Shown piece by piece: positions 9,779 to 21,874 of a stretch of 64,000 nt of DNA. Under the pieces are notes generated by a model. The model saw only the letters and a list, made by a program, of their open reading frames with translations, had not been told where the DNA came from and did not search any database. Within the stretch, counting starts at the first letter, position 1. Each line of letters opens with the position of its first letter. Location of the stretch: contig JAWWNJ010000013.1 of assembly GCA_037176885.1 (NCBI GenBank), forward strand, positions 1,860,001 through 1,924,000, in the 5' to 3' direction. The stretch comes from Favolaschia claudopus. Lineage: Eukaryota > Basidiomycota > Agaricomycetes > Agaricales > Mycenaceae. The translations under genes were made by a program, and so were the position numbers.

Positions 9779-11882
9779 TTACAAGTTGGCATCTCCACCG
9801 TACGTCTCCATAACATCCAACGCAGCTAACTCTCGAACTCGCTCAAAGAGCAACGGATAAGAAGTTTCCAATTGCATCACGTCCACATCCTGAGGAAGTT
9901 CGCGAGCCAAGCCCTCAAGTCCATCGAAGATGACAGAGGAGCTGCGACGCAAAGGAAGGAAATGCACGCGGTCATTGCCTTCGAAACGTATAGCGTGCAG
10001 CTCCGTGTATCCCTCCCGTACATCCCACTCAACTGAGGGATGGTCTGCGAACAACTCGGCACTGGAGTCGATGGCAGTGACACTCGGAGTACATCGTCCG
10101 CCATCGTAGTCCATTACGACGCAGAAGTCGGTGTTTCCATTTCTGAGGATGAAGTCGAGTTGGAGGAGAAGGATGTGGAGTTTTTGGGCTTTATATTCGC
10201 CTAAAGTGATAGAGAATTTGAAACGAGTGTCTCGGTTGTCGGATTTGCTGTGCGCTAATGAGATTCCAGTTAATTGGATGGCATTTCCTAGATGTTGAGA
10301 TCAATACGTACAAGTCAGTTTTTGACACCGTTCACGATGTCCATGAACCATCCAAGCTAATTTTTGGCAGTCCTTCGAGCAGTACAGGGCGAGGTGGCAT
10401 CCAGCGCATTGTCGAAGCTCACTTTTATCGACTTGCAATATCGGGCACTGGAGGGGAAGAAAGCAACAGATGAGTATGAGGATTGGCGAGCAGCAGAAGG
10501 CTGGACAGTACCTCAATATTATCACAGGCCCTCGTCGACGAGACCGCCGGGGAGCTAAATTTCGGTAGAAGTTGGAGGCGCGAGCGTACGAGCGTCATGA
10601 ACGCGGACCACCTCTCCCAGCGCGGACACATTTCAGCGAACAAAAATAAGCTGAAGATACTATCCGCCATAGCGCCCAACGCCTGGCTATCTAAAGTGGC
10701 CTGACCAACGCAGTCCAATACGATGTTCAAGGCAGCGAATTCCTCCTCAGAACTTTTGACGCCGTTCGGAAGTCCCCTGCTTCCACAAATCAAGCACGAA
10801 TGTAACAGACCGGAATTGACCGCCTCAACGAGACAATCTAACTCAGCGGTCGGAAGCAGGCGGCTAATTTGCCGGAGATACTGCCACATTGCCAGAAATA
10901 GCGGCTCCAAGTAACATCGCACGGTTGAAGAACCAAAATCTCTAGAGATCATAGTGGCGGCTTCCAGGTATTGAGTGCTTTGCAATGCCACCCACGCGGA
11001 AGGCTTCCTATCGCACATGAAATCGACGAACTGCCGGGCGATGTCCAATTCGTCCAGCATGTCGCAAGTGATCTCGGGGACGTTGTCGGGGTTGCCGCCC
11101 ATGTCCTGAACAAGAAGCAAAATGTGGTTGACGATGAGAGCGGCCAATTCATCAATGCCACCCGCGCCATCCACCAGGTCGTCGATAACGGAAGGGAATT
11201 GAAAGCAGCGCTGGATGAATGCGCTGAGCATACGCCCGGGGGTGACACCCCTGTTCAGCCGGTGCCCCTCCTCCCAGCAGTGAAGTGTGTTCTGCCACGC
11301 GTTTGCGAAGAATACACCGAACCCCGGAGTATTGAAGACGGTACGGACAGCTGAGCCGGTGGAGAGCATCACAAGGGGAGTGAGAACGTTCAGCATGGAG
11401 CATCGTCCGCATACGTTTGTCATCGCCTCCGGGAAGCAGTCGTGGTTAGTCATGAGTTGGATCCAGGGCCAGATACGCGGCCAAAGCTTCGGTGTGTGCG
11501 AGCGCATGGTGGCATCGTCGCACATGCCGAAGAGGATGATCGCACGTGAGGCACAAAGACAGCGGGAGACGAAATCGGAGGAGGATGTGTCGTCTGGTCC
11601 GGGTGGCAAACGCGCGGGGTCGAGAAGGGCGAAAACGAGAGGAATGAAAGTATGTATGAGTTGATGGCGCTCCGTTCGTTGTAGGAGGCTATCGTTGAGG
11701 GTGAAAAGAGCGTCTGCAACGACTTCAGGTGAGCTTGAAGTGTTGGCGGCGGTTCCTGCCACCGCCTACAACAAGCTTTGTGAGTTTTATGCGAAGTAAG
11801 CGCAAGGCAAATCACGCACACGAAGGGTAAAAGGAATGTTGTCTAGTTCTCTTGCGCTGAGGAGTGAAGACGCGCCAGGCAT
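9779..11882 (-). CDS. MYND-type zinc-finger protein 2, 642 aa
   Basis: The model has four exons: 11820-11882, 10512-11765, 10312-10447 and 9779-10254. They total 1929 nt, which by coincidence equals the length of MYND gene 1. The first exon encodes only MPGASSLLSARELDNIPFTLR. It is supported by its splice into AVAGTAANTSSS, which removes an otherwise blocking TAG. A helical region with LWPRIWPWIQLM follows. The finger begins at about residue 435: CDNIEC, RQCAGC, YCSKDC, AWMVHGHRERC. It is again completed by removing an intron (10448-10511). The C-terminal domain contains LDFILRNGNTDFCVVMDYDG. The exon pattern matches MYND gene 1 (short first exon, long second exon, intron inside the finger), so the two are tandem paralogues separated by the F-box remnant. 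Function is unknown beyond probable protein-protein interaction. Confidence 0.88.
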
Positions 11883-13014
11883 CTTGAGGTGAAGGTGGTG
11901 GTAGGAGAGAGAGTTTGTGGTTAGGTGGCCAAACAAACGGATTCTTGCGATATTCAATATACACAAGAGCAAATCCTGGCTTGACGAAAAACAAAGCCAT
12001 ACGCGAGTGCCCACACGAGTTATTGACAAAACTCTCTATAATCGAGAATGAATACAAGGCTCCGGTGTCCCACATCTGGGGGAGAAAATTTATTGGCGAG
12101 ATAGCTATGATCTGAGACTGCGACTCACCTTCTCGTGGATGTCCGTGCGTAATACCTGGTAATACCTAGAAAATTCAAAGACTCAGTGGCCAGCCTCTCC
12201 GTCTACATTGACGAGGGAGTCTGTTGATCTCATAGTAACTCAAATACTCACTTTGAGTCAAGTTTCGGGAACCCACATGCGACTTGGAGGAACGTCTGCT
12301 AAGTACCAAGGTCATTCGGATTGAATCGACGGAAGAGTTGATTGCATGCGGCTTATAGATGAGACGACTCCAGTTAATGAACACCAGCTATTCTTCAAGA
12401 CATCTCCCTAGACGTCGAACATGAACCTCACGCCGCAAATGGACGGTAAATTTCTCGATTCGGACTCGGCGACGAAAGGTCTCCCGAAAACCTGCGAACT
12501 CCGAAGGAAACTGGGGTAGCTATTCAAGATTCACGCCAGGAAATCCCAAGGAGATCTTCTATTCTGTGGCAGTCATTGGGTTGGACGCAAGTCTCGTTGA
12601 GGAGGATGGTGGTTGTGTGCAAGCTGCTGAAAGGGCTGATCGGCTAATTTCGCATCTGATGCGCTGAATCCCGCCGCCGGCCAAGTCCGGGCCAGCAAAC
12701 TCGATCGTTGCTCGATCCTTCGACGCGTTTCACTGGCTCTCATCCAACCCTCATCCTGAGAATGTTGACCAGAATTCATCATACTACGCGTTTGCAGTAA
12801 AGTCTCGACACAATTATGGTCCTCGATTCTGTCACTGAAATCCCTGGCCACTGTCAATTCAAGTCGTATGCCAATAAGGTGTAGTCCCAGGATGCTAGTC
12901 GGTAACGAAATCAATAAGGGCAAGCGACAAGGAAGAATACAGTAAAAGACAATTTCGGGAATCTGCTGGGGAGTAGTACACGACGAAACGATTTTTTTTC
13001 TCCCCCCTCCCTGC
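11883..13014. other. Intergenic region, no gene recognised
   Basis: About 1.1 kb lie between the MYND gene 2 start and the 3' end of the next minus-strand gene. Open frames here are short or carry no family signature. Nothing resembling an RNA gene, repeat or transposon end was seen by eye. Confidence 0.45.
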
Positions 13015-13591
13015 TTAACAATGGTGGTCCTCGACAATGACTGCAACGCTGTAAAGCTAAACCAACAGTGGTCAATCTCGCAATACGAATCCAGGAAACT
13101 CAACTCAAACAACCCACCGGCTTCCCCGTACTCTCATACTCCCTCTCATGCGGATCATTCGCCACCCTAATCTTCACCTGCATCGCAGGAATAACAAACT
13201 CATAATCCTCCCCCCACCCCTTCCCGCTCTCGAGCCAAAACCCCGGCCCCGGCTCGCCCTTACTATACGGGTTCGCCGCGTCCGCGTACTGGTACTTCGT
13301 CTTCGGGCGCCCGCCCTGCGGGGTGTACCCCTCCATCTGGATGCCCCAGACGCATGGGGGCCCGGGCTGCACGGGGGAGTAGTACATGTGCCCGACGCAC
13401 GTCTCCGAGGAGACTTGGCCCGCGGTGGAGTCCCAGGCGAAGACGGTCGTGGCGCCCGGGGTGAGGGAGTTGGCGGGGCGGCTGTGGGTCTTGGGTTTGC
13501 CGCCGCCTTCGGCGGCGTGGAAGAGGGTGAAGGTGACTGAGGAGTTGTTTTTCACGGCCATTGAGTAGTCGGAGGTGAGGGCGGCGGACAT
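13015..13591 (-). CDS. Unknown agaricomycete protein, paralogue of 1299-1873
   Basis: Exons are 13118-13591 and 13015-13056, separated by a 61-nt intron (13057-13117) after TGKP. They give about 172 residues starting MSAALTSDYSMAVKNNSS. The protein aligns along its length with the product of 1299-1873 (RPAQDLSPGATTVYAWDST there, RPANSLTPGATTVFAWDST here; GYTPQGGRPKTKYQY; VANDPHE.EYESTGKP) and shares its intron position and LYSVAVIVED last exon. The copy here has an extra GGGKPKTH stretch. An upstream exon (13639 upward) with the coherent frame SQIEYPNIVVPSSTLEFEY joins in phase through a 47-nt intron, but no start codon is found in that frame, so the 5' end is unresolved. Function is unknown; no secretion signal is visible in the part modelled. 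Confidence 0.7.
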
Positions 13592-15059
13592 CTGTGGGGC
13601 GGGTCAGAGTTAAGAGGCAAGCTGAGGTTCGTGTTGACCTTTGCGCAATTGTATTCGAACTCGAGAGTCGAAGAGGGCACGACGATGTTGGGGTATTCGA
13701 TTTGGGAGACATTTTATAGGGAAACATTCAGACAGCATGAATGTTCACGCCAATGTACAAGAAAACCACCGGTCTTCTGACATTAATTCACAACAACATT
13801 CCGTGTGTTGGTGGCTCGCCTGGACAAGCTTCAGGAGTCGGATATCTTTTGATATGGGAGCCATGAATACTCACCGCTGAATAGACTGTTTCGCGCGCAT
13901 CCTTAGGAATTGTTCACGAATACATCCTATTCAAATTCATCTGTGCAGAATCGCGGTTGTCCAAGGGTCGACAGTAAATCAGATTGAGAAACCCATACCT
14001 CTAACCACCAACTCCTCCTTCCCGGAACACATCTGTCCCCGATTCGCCGCCCTCACGAACACAACAACAACAACACGCACCGTCCGGCACTAAATCATTT
14101 CCGAGACGCTCGAAATTTTCACTGCTGTTAATGCGATGACCATTTCATCTGTCGTAAACGCGCCCTCCTTGTGCAGGTGGCAGTTCGAATGTTCTGAGTT
14201 CCCTCGCGTAGGTATTTCAAGTGGAACACCAGAACAAAATTCAAAACTTACACTTACTGTTTGAAGGGTTTATCAGCGATCGCCCGGGCCGCGATATACT
14301 GATTGAGTGTGGAAAAGGAGGAGGCGCATACGGGACATTGTTGGAAGTCAAACAGTTCCGCACTGAAACGCATAGCCGTCCTGTCGGTGCACAGACAGTG
14401 AGATCGAGAACCGTCGTGCAGTTGAGCGACTCATCTGAACAGACAAGTACATGCATTAATGCATAAGGTGCTCGCCGCCCGTCTTTCGTCTGCGTTTCGA
14501 ATCAACGCGATATATCGGCAAGACACTTCCGTTTACAGTGAACAGCGACGCAATGACAGAAGAATAAACCTCTCGAGAGTCGAATGCTTGTGCATCATCG
14601 AACGATGAAAGCACAGAACCAACTTTGAAGGTGGAACAACAAGACGACAACAGCGGCCAAAACAGAAACAGCTGCGACAGCGGCGAACGCACGTCGTGAT
14701 GAGATATCCTGCAGCGGGATGTCGTCGACGAGAAAGCAAACAACGCTGACGAGGCAATGACGACAAGAATCCAACAAGAGAGCTGCACACCGCTCAGCCA
14801 TCGCATGGACCCGAAGAGATCAGGAAGCGAATGAAGGAACAGCAGGAGTAGTACAACAAGTTGGTTGATTGCAATGTATGGCGCTAGTGGTGACAACGAC
14901 GTGGAGAAATACACATTAAACACAATAATGATAGGACCCAAAGTAGACGCGGCAGGAGACGGGAGCAAGGATACATGAAGCAAGGCGGAAGAGTTGGAGC
15001 TAAAAGAAGAGGGAGTTCGTTCACCAGAGCGAAGAAGAGAGAAGAATTCAAAACACACC
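13592..15059. other. Intergenic region, mostly featureless
   Basis: The left part may hold a 5' exon of the unknown gene (13639-13710). On the minus strand 14456-15133 is an open frame rich in hydrophobic and arginine residues. It overlaps the acidic tail of the HMG-box gene in antisense and lacks any domain, so I do not treat it as coding. No repeat or RNA gene was found. Confidence 0.4.
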
Positions 15060-15632
15060 TCAATCATCGCTGCTCTGGAGCTCATTCTCCTTTTCCTCCT
15101 CCTCATCGTCTTCCTCCTCCTCCTCCTCCTCATCCTGCTTCTTCTTGGACTTCGGTTTGGACGCCGTCTTCTTCTTCGCGTCGGTCTTCTTGTCGGCCTT
15201 GGGCTCCTTTGGTTTCTTCGCCTTGGACTCTTTGCCGCGGTTAGGGTTCTCAGGCGCGTCCTTCCACATCTTTGCCACCTACGCGCAGTGATTAAGCCAC
15301 CACAACGAACAGAGATGAAGCAAGACGACGTACCTCACCCATGCCCTCCTTCGCCCGCCCGGGATTCTCTGCGTTCCATTTGCGGAGGTGTTCACCGACG
15401 AAGATCTGATATGCGCTCGGAGCGCGTTTGGGTTTCTCGGCGCCTGGAAGGAAGTGAGTGGCAAGAGACGCGACGGAAGGGAAGCGAAGACGCGCCGTCG
15501 TCGCTCTTCTTCGTCTTCGTGTTGGCCGTCTTGGTGGCAGTCTTGGTCTTCGTGACTGGTGGGCACGATGTATGAGCAAAGAGGGCAGGCAGCGAGGAGA
15601 ACGAGGAGCTCACCGGTGGTGGTCTTGGCCAT
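15060..15632 (-). CDS. Small HMG-box protein, 135 aa
   Basis: The model has four exons: 15614-15632, 15496-15555, 15334-15443 and 15060-15278 (408 nt). Order: MAKTTT, a Lys/Thr-rich segment (TKTKTATKTANTKTKKSD), the HMG box from PKRAPSAYQIFVGEHL through WNAENPG, KEGMGEVAKMWKDAPENP, then a long basic stretch (KKPKEPKADKK...) and an acidic tail of Glu and Asp ending SSDD. HMG boxes bend DNA; the single box with basic and acidic tails resembles fungal HMGB/YABBY-like nuclear proteins. To keep frame between the Lys-rich exon and the box, the second intron must begin with GC (15444-15495, GCGCGT...TTCCAG, 52 nt). The only GT alternative in phase would be 31 nt long. I favour the GC-AG intron. Confidence 0.85.
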
Positions 15633-16913
15633 GAGGGATGCGGGGCAGTGGGAGATGGTTGTGGTAAGAGGAAGAGAAGGATTGAGGGCGTTGTTTGGCT
15701 GCTCAGTCCTTTTGATGTGCGATACAGCGCCAAACAACACGCTCGCGTGTCACGGGTCGACATGTTGTGGCGTGTTTGCGCTGCGCGTGATTCTCCCCCT
15801 TCACCTCGACCATCGCGAAATCCCACGGCACACGCACACTGTAGTACAGCAGCGGTACCTGGCTCAAAGGTCTCGCCGGGCAAAGAATTCTTTCTTCTTC
15901 CACTGATACCTAATTCAACGTTTCACTGCGTCTTCTTCTCCAAACTCCAATAGGCTTCAACTCTGTCATCGCCTGGCTCGTCTTCTGCTCTTTCTGCGTC
16001 AAATACCGCCGATTTATCGCAGTACCCGACCTTGCGATGATCTGTCTGAACAATTCCAGCAATTTGACAGCAGGCTTGTGGATTTAAGTATTCGAATGGT
16101 CGATACTCGTGCACATCAACGCGGTCACGCAGGAGTCACGGGAACTGCGTCATCGTCTGATAATTTTCCCCTTGACCTTCGGCTTGGTTCCATTGACTCG
16201 CGATTGGTAAGTCTGTGCATGTCCCAACTTTCGACAATGCGACAGAACTACTTGTCTCCACCAGTATTTCCGGTCTTCGAAGGGACGACGCCATTCCAAT
16301 TTTCCCCAACAGCCGTCAATTCCGGTTCGCGTCGCGCCGTTGCCCAACCGTTGCCTACGCTATCAACCTTCAGACATGTGCACTCCACCACATTTTCCGG
16401 CTCCATGTTCGAAAATACCATGGCTGCCTCGTATTCTCTCGGAAATTTGTCGGTTGGCAACAAGAATTAGTCAGTAAGCTACGAGACATTTTATATTGAC
16501 AGCAGACCTGAGTCCGACGCCCCAGTCTGCGGCAAGTCTTTCAATACTCAATCCTCCCTACGCCAACTTACACTGGCAAATCTTCAGCCTCCGCAGAACA
16601 ACCGAAAATAAGCCCTCTAATTTTGGTGCCGTTCGGCTCCGCTCCTAGCTTATTTTAACGACGAAGATATTTCTATCCTACTGCCTCTTCAAAGTGAGTG
16701 CAGGCCTGATCTATTTTGATAGCACCGATAAAAGGTTCACGCAGACTCGGTTAATCGACGGATGTCTTCGTTTGAATTCACGAAGATTCTCCCCGGCCGT
16801 GTCGTTGAGTCAGTCATACCTATCTCAGGATCTGACGAAAACCATATATAATGCCCGGATTGGCATCGACTTGACTGTGTGCTCTTGCGGAAACCGCCCA
16901 TCGCCTGAAGATC
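15633..16913. other. Divergent intergenic region between the HMG-box and LPMO genes
   Basis: This region separates two divergently transcribed genes, so it contains both promoters. Short open frames on either strand show no domain. A TATA-like site for the LPMO gene is listed separately. A single CCCCGG at 16791-16796 fits the loose CreA/Cre1 carbon-repressor consensus, but one such hit has little weight. Confidence 0.45.
16845..16851 (+). promoter_or_regulatory. TATA-like box upstream of the AA9 LPMO gene
   Basis: TATATAA lies 63 nt upstream of the ATG at 16914. Spacing and sequence fit a core promoter for a strongly regulated secreted enzyme. The assignment is from sequence and position only. 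Confidence 0.5.
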
Positions 16914-18472
16914 ATGAAGGGCTTCGCTACTCTCGCTGTCATCGCTGCTCTCGCTGCAAAGGCCTCTGCTCATTGTGACCTATCTAATAATTTCTTATTC
17001 ATTTTGCTCACCTGTTGATAGATGTCTGGCCCCAGCTCATCGTCAACGGTGCCAACACCACCAGCTGGCAATACGTTCGGTGGGTTCTCACATCGAGCAT
17101 GGATTCCTTACTTGGATCTGACGCCTTTGGATTTCATCGCAGCCAAAGCAACAACTGGCAAGATCTCAACCCGGTAAGTCAGCCCTCTATAGTATCTCAT
17201 CGGACGGCTTCAATGACCAACAAACACTGCAGCTGACCGACGTGAGCAGCGTGGACGTTCGGTGCTACGACTCCGAAGAGTCTGGAACCTCTTCGACGAT
17301 GAGCGTCGCTGCAGGTTCGACCATTGGCTTCACCGTTTCCGGCAACCCCGCGAACTTGTACGATTCGCACCTGTTTGCAGCGAAAACTGATGGCATATAA
17401 TTGTCTCTAGGTATCACCCCGGAGTGAGTCCGACACTCGTTTCACCCAATCACTCTTATCGAAACCTATCAGGTCCTCAACGTCTACATGGCGAAAGCAC
17501 CTGATGGCACCGACGTCGCGGACTGGGACGGGAGCGGCAATGTGTGGTTCAAGGTATGAATCAGTCAACTACACTCTTAGTATCACGCTCAACGTTCTCG
17601 CTCTCAAGGTCTACGAAATTTCCGCTGTAACTGACGGCGGCAGCACGATTACTTTCCCTGCGACCGGTAAGTTGCGAGTATCTCGGGAATTCTCATTCAA
17701 CATTTACTCAACGATTGGCGAAGGAATGCCTCAAGTGACGTTCCCCATCCCCTCTGAGACACCGTCTGGACAGTGAGTACTCTCCTCGTCTTTGCGATTA
17801 AGGCCTAACATTACCTGAGATACCTCATCCGCATTGAACATATCGCCCTGCACGTCGCTTCAAGCTTCGGTGGAGCTCAGGTCAGTTCAATTATCTCCTT
17901 CGAAGAGAATCCACCACCTAAACTTGAATATCAAGTTCTACATCGCCTGCGGTCAAGTTGAAGTGCGTTATCTTTATTTCTCAAATGCACGATATCAATT
18001 TTTCGATCTATTTTCTCTGTGCATCAGGTCACCGGCGGTTCGTTACTGTTGCTACATCCCAATTCTTCTTCTTCTAATCGATTTCTCAAGGTGGAAGTGG
18101 AACTCCCGGCCCCCTCGTTCAGTTCCCCGGAGAATACACGGTGCGTTTCAGAATTTTCCAGTTTACGATATCAATGTTCAACTTTGCTTGCAATAGGGTA
18201 ACGTAAGTTTTTTTTTTCCATTTCAAGCTTCTTCGAAAAAAGAAAATCACGAATTCTCAAATTTTCTTATATCCCCGTAGGAGCCAGGAATTCTGTGAGT
18301 TTCATTCGTGCCATTCTAGTTCTGCTGCTGACACACCTGACTCGAAACAGTCTCGACATCTACTACCCGATCCCCGCGACGTACACTCAGGTCAGCATAT
18401 TTGCTGTTCGAATTTGAAATTCCCCAAACATTTTTCTTGTAGCCTGGCCCCGCCGTCTGGCCGGCGGCCTAA
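16914..18472 (+). CDS. AA9 lytic polysaccharide monooxygenase (GH61 type), 237 aa, 16 exons
   Basis: Exons: 16914-16974, 17022-17079, 17143-17173, 17233-17357, 17411-17423, 17473-17553, 17609-17666, 17724-17772, 17820-17880, 17936-17962, 18028-18037, 18091-18140, 18197-18202, 18281-18294, 18351-18390 and 18443-18472 (714 nt). A 19-residue signal peptide (MKGFATLAVIAALAAKASA) is followed by His20, which becomes the N-terminal copper ligand. The second ligand is His94 in YHPGVLNVYMAKAP. The H-x8-Q-x-Y motif is His170, Gln179 and Tyr181 (axial) in EHIALHVASSFGGAQFY. AA9 enzymes cleave cellulose or related glucans oxidatively with Cu and a reductant, outside the cell. No CBM1 or linker follows; the protein ends PAVWPAA. 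Every junction has GT..AG and keeps phase. Exons of 6, 10, 13 and 14 nt are unusually small. It sits beside two other secreted-enzyme genes. Confidence 0.93.
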
Positions 18473-18748
18473 TCGTTTTGTTCTCACCGAAGCGTTGTTT
18501 GAACGTTCATCTCTTACTTTTCCATCACTCCGTCCTTGCCCCGAGATCGCCGAATCGTGTAGTACGGGCAATCCCCACCATCTAAATTGTAACCCTGCAG
18601 TCAGTGACTGCCAAGATTGTAATTGTATTTTGATCCAGCAACATTGGACTTTGGTGTTGTTCACAAAGCATTTCAGTGGTCATTCATTCGTTGATAAGTA
18701 AATTACATGAACCGAAACCCTATTCCGTCCCTCCACGATCACCCTCAA

Positions 18749-21088
18749 TCAATATGGGTACTTCAACTCCAGCTGCGTCAGCGCTTCAATCGCCTCCGCC
18801 CTATAATCATCCTTCGTCAAAGTCTGCGGTACATCCCCATCCAAGAATGTCAAGAGCTGAGGCGACTTGGTCGTATATCTCGGCCAAAACAAATTGCTGC
18901 TCGTCGAGTTCGAGGAGTCGGGGAAATTGGGATCAAGCGTAGCGGTGAAACGTATGAAACGGGCACCAAGATCGCCTGCGCCGTAAGCGTTGGCTAGTTC
19001 GGTGCTGTGGAACTGTAGAGATTGACGCTGTTAGAGATAGCAATTCATGCCTATGTGTGTAATACGCACGGCGCCGAGGTACGGAAGAGCCTTGCCGCGT
19101 TTATACACTGTACATCGAGTAAGCCACACTGTCAATTTGCCCCTGAGAGATTTGGCAATAACTCACGATAAGACCACGCCTTCCTCTTATCCGACACCTC
19201 ACCGAAGAAGAATCTATGCGGAGCATGGAAGACAAAGTCTCCCATAAACGCCGCATATCGCTTGAATTGCCCGGTCAGTGCGCTTGCCTCACCAGTATCG
19301 AATGGCGAGCCAGCGGCAGGGTCAGATGGGTAGAGGTTGAAAATGGCTGTGAGCTCGGCGGTGGAGGCGCGGGGGAAGTAGAAGGTTTTCCAGTAATCTA
19401 CAAGTTGTTCCGTATTCCTGATTGAAGGGAGGTGAGACCGATGTGGCAGGCAGAGGAAAGAACGACGGACGAAAGGTTGAGCGCCGTGAAGGAGAACAAT
19501 GTTCCCTCGTCGTCATTCACACCATTGATGAATGGAACATTAGCAACCTGTCCTTTCTTGACGAGTTGCTGAGGGTTGTCAGTGAGGAAAATACCATCGA
19601 CACGGACGATGAAGGCTTCTGCTAGGGACTGTCGAATGAGGGTTTGAACGTGGAGTTGCTTGTATACAATGGTAATAGCCGACCTGATATGAGAACATAT
19701 TGGGTAACTGATTCGTCGCGTTCATGAGAGCAGCAAGCGGGACGGTTCTCAAACACCCCAAGGTATCTCGGGCTCTTGCGCATCCAACCTATTTTGCACG
19801 AATGCTCCAGCAACGTCATTTCAACATACTCAGGGCCACTCACCTCCTTCACGATGAAATCATAGGAAGGCTGTCCATGGGTGATATCTCCAACATAGAG
19901 CGGGGAGCCAGAATCCATTATGGCTGCGCGGAAGAGACCGTCGGGATTCGCCTTATTGGTGAGAAGGTGCGAAGCGACGGAGATCGCGCCGGCGGACTCG
20001 CCCCAGCTGTAGGTATACTCAATATGAACCCGTATCACGTTGGGATGCATATGCTGCTCACATCGTCACTTTGCGGGGATCACCACCGAATTGCGCCACG
20101 TATCTTTGAACCCAGCGGAAAACTTGACGCTCTATACATAGCGCGTTTTGTCAAACATTAGGGGTGATAAAATCGAGAAACCCACGGTCTTGCAAACCAA
20201 GGTTGCCAAGTCCGGCTGCTTTGACTTCTTTGCTGGCAAGGAAGCCGAGGGCTGGTATACAAAGATTAGTTTCTGATTAATTTTAGAAGGAAGAAATCGG
20301 ACCGTTGACTCGGTAGTTTAAGCTGACATACACAACGGGTGTGCCGAGTGCGATGCTCTGTTGGACGAGAGTTGCACCGTCCGTGCTGGGAGGAATCTTA
20401 GTGATGGAAACATCATTGAATATACGGTAAAGCACACCTGCTTGGATAGCCAATCTCAAATCCGCCTGGAATATTGTCAATGACAAGCGAATGGACCTGT
20501 TCCTCGCAGACGTACCACCATAAATCCACTGTTACATAATTTCATTCGATGAGAATGAAATTGACTAGAGGGAGCTTACCACGAGCACAGGAAGTTTCGA
20601 ATGGGGTGTTGCATTAGCAGGCGCGATGACATTCACGGTTAAACCTGAGTTTGCTCTCAATACGAGCACAAAACAGGAGAAATTGCACGCGCACAATCTT
20701 CCGACTGCGGTACCGGGACGGGAGCGCTCACTCCATCCATTTCCAGGTGCACGATCTCAGGCACCCAATCCGGCAGCACCAGCTCCTGCTTCATCTGAGG
20801 GCACACCGGTCCATAAGCAGTTGCAGCAAAGTTCTTGATGTAGGCGGGGATGGGTTCTGCTAGACGCAGGCGTAAATTTCCGACCCTGGATTTCATGTTA
20901 GACCTTGTACTTAGAGAACAAAATTCGGACGCGACGCACGGGGAACGAGCATATGGGATTCCCAGAAATTTGTTCACGGTGCCATTATTGAGTCCTGTGA
21001 CGGTAGCAAAGTCGAGGCGAACGGTTGGCGCCGCTGCGAATGCTGTGGTGGCCTGAAGCAGCAGGAACGTCAGGGGCCAGAGAGCCAT
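18749..21088 (-). CDS. Secreted type-B carboxylesterase/lipase, 547 aa, 14 exons
   Basis: Exons from the start: 20940-21088, 20695-20885, 20580-20644, 20516-20528, 20438-20465, 20303-20385, 20186-20251, 20062-20131, 19844-20006, 19684-19788, 19471-19628, 19167-19417, 19070-19107 and 18749-19012 (1644 nt). A signal peptide (MALWPLTFLLLQATTAFA) precedes FLGIPYARSPVGNLRL, the family start motif. EDCLTVNV and VWIYGGGFEIG (oxyanion hole) follow. The nucleophile elbow is WGESAGA with Ser226, and the acid is probably Glu352 in NDDEGTLF. The catalytic His462 lies in LGAFHSTEL, where Phe-His-Ser replaces the common His-Gly-Ser. The fold is an alpha/beta hydrolase acting on carboxylic esters; the substrate is open (lipids, feruloyl or other esters). 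It is convergent with the LPMO gene 276 bp away. Confidence 0.92.
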
Positions 21089-21874
21089 AGTGAGGGGAAC
21101 TCAGGGAACGTTGGGCTGGTTCCGGTTTTTTATATGACCGGCGCTTGATAGGCTACGCGTCAGATGTTACGCGAATATTCTGCAGTCATCGAGGTCATGA
21201 GCATCGTGTCCGGTGACCGCAGTCGGTGGCGGCGCGAGTGGCGATCCTGACCCGCTTATTTTCTTCAGTCTGCGTCGTACTTGAGTCGGCGGGCCAAGAG
21301 GCGGACCTCGGAGCGCGCAGGAGGACGATGCGGCCGTCAATCGATACTGAAATCCGGAAACCCTGAGCTGGCGGTGTCCTTTCGTTGTGAGTCATGAAGG
21401 AATTACTCAAAGATCACGAACCAGGGGCAGTACGGCATCAACTTCCGAACGCTGCGAAATTGCGAAGCGCTTCAACAGTTATTCCAGGCTCTTCCATTGC
21501 GGAGGAAAATCCCGAAACCGGTTAGAAACTCATTCGAAGATTGTTCGAAGAATGCAAAAAATGTCCAAGCGGTCGCCTTCAACTTGACCCAGAGGGTAGC
21601 CAGCAGCCAGTGCGGTGATTCCGTCCACAAAACAACCGTTCTCTGCTGACATGGTAATAATGCAAAACTGATCTTAGAGTGAGCCTATCTAGCCTTTCAT
21701 CGCGACTCGAGGGGCCCTTGCCTCGAATATGCACCACATAATTATAACATAAGTACTTAAGTAGTTACTAGTTCGTTCATCTGATTCGCTTGGCTTGTTA
21801 CATCACAATGTCTAATAATTCAAAGTCCAGTCCCTCGCAAATCGTACATCTAAATCGCAAGCCAGAGGCTCATC
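21089..21874. other. Intergenic region between carboxylesterase and alginate-lyase-like genes
   Basis: About 790 bp containing the carboxylesterase promoter and the 3' flank of the next minus-strand gene. Open frames are short and unremarkable; no repeat or RNA gene was seen. Confidence 0.45.

Noticed and set aside
14456..15133. 225-codon minus-strand frame rich in Leu, Ser and Arg
   Set aside because: It lies antisense to the acidic tail of the HMG-box gene, starts with a poly-Arg run that is the complement of that coding tract, and has no domain or plausible splice structure.
16791..16796. CreA/Cre1-like CCCCGG site in the LPMO promoter
   Set aside because: A single degenerate 6-mer in a GC-moderate region is expected by chance; it is only mentioned in the region entry.
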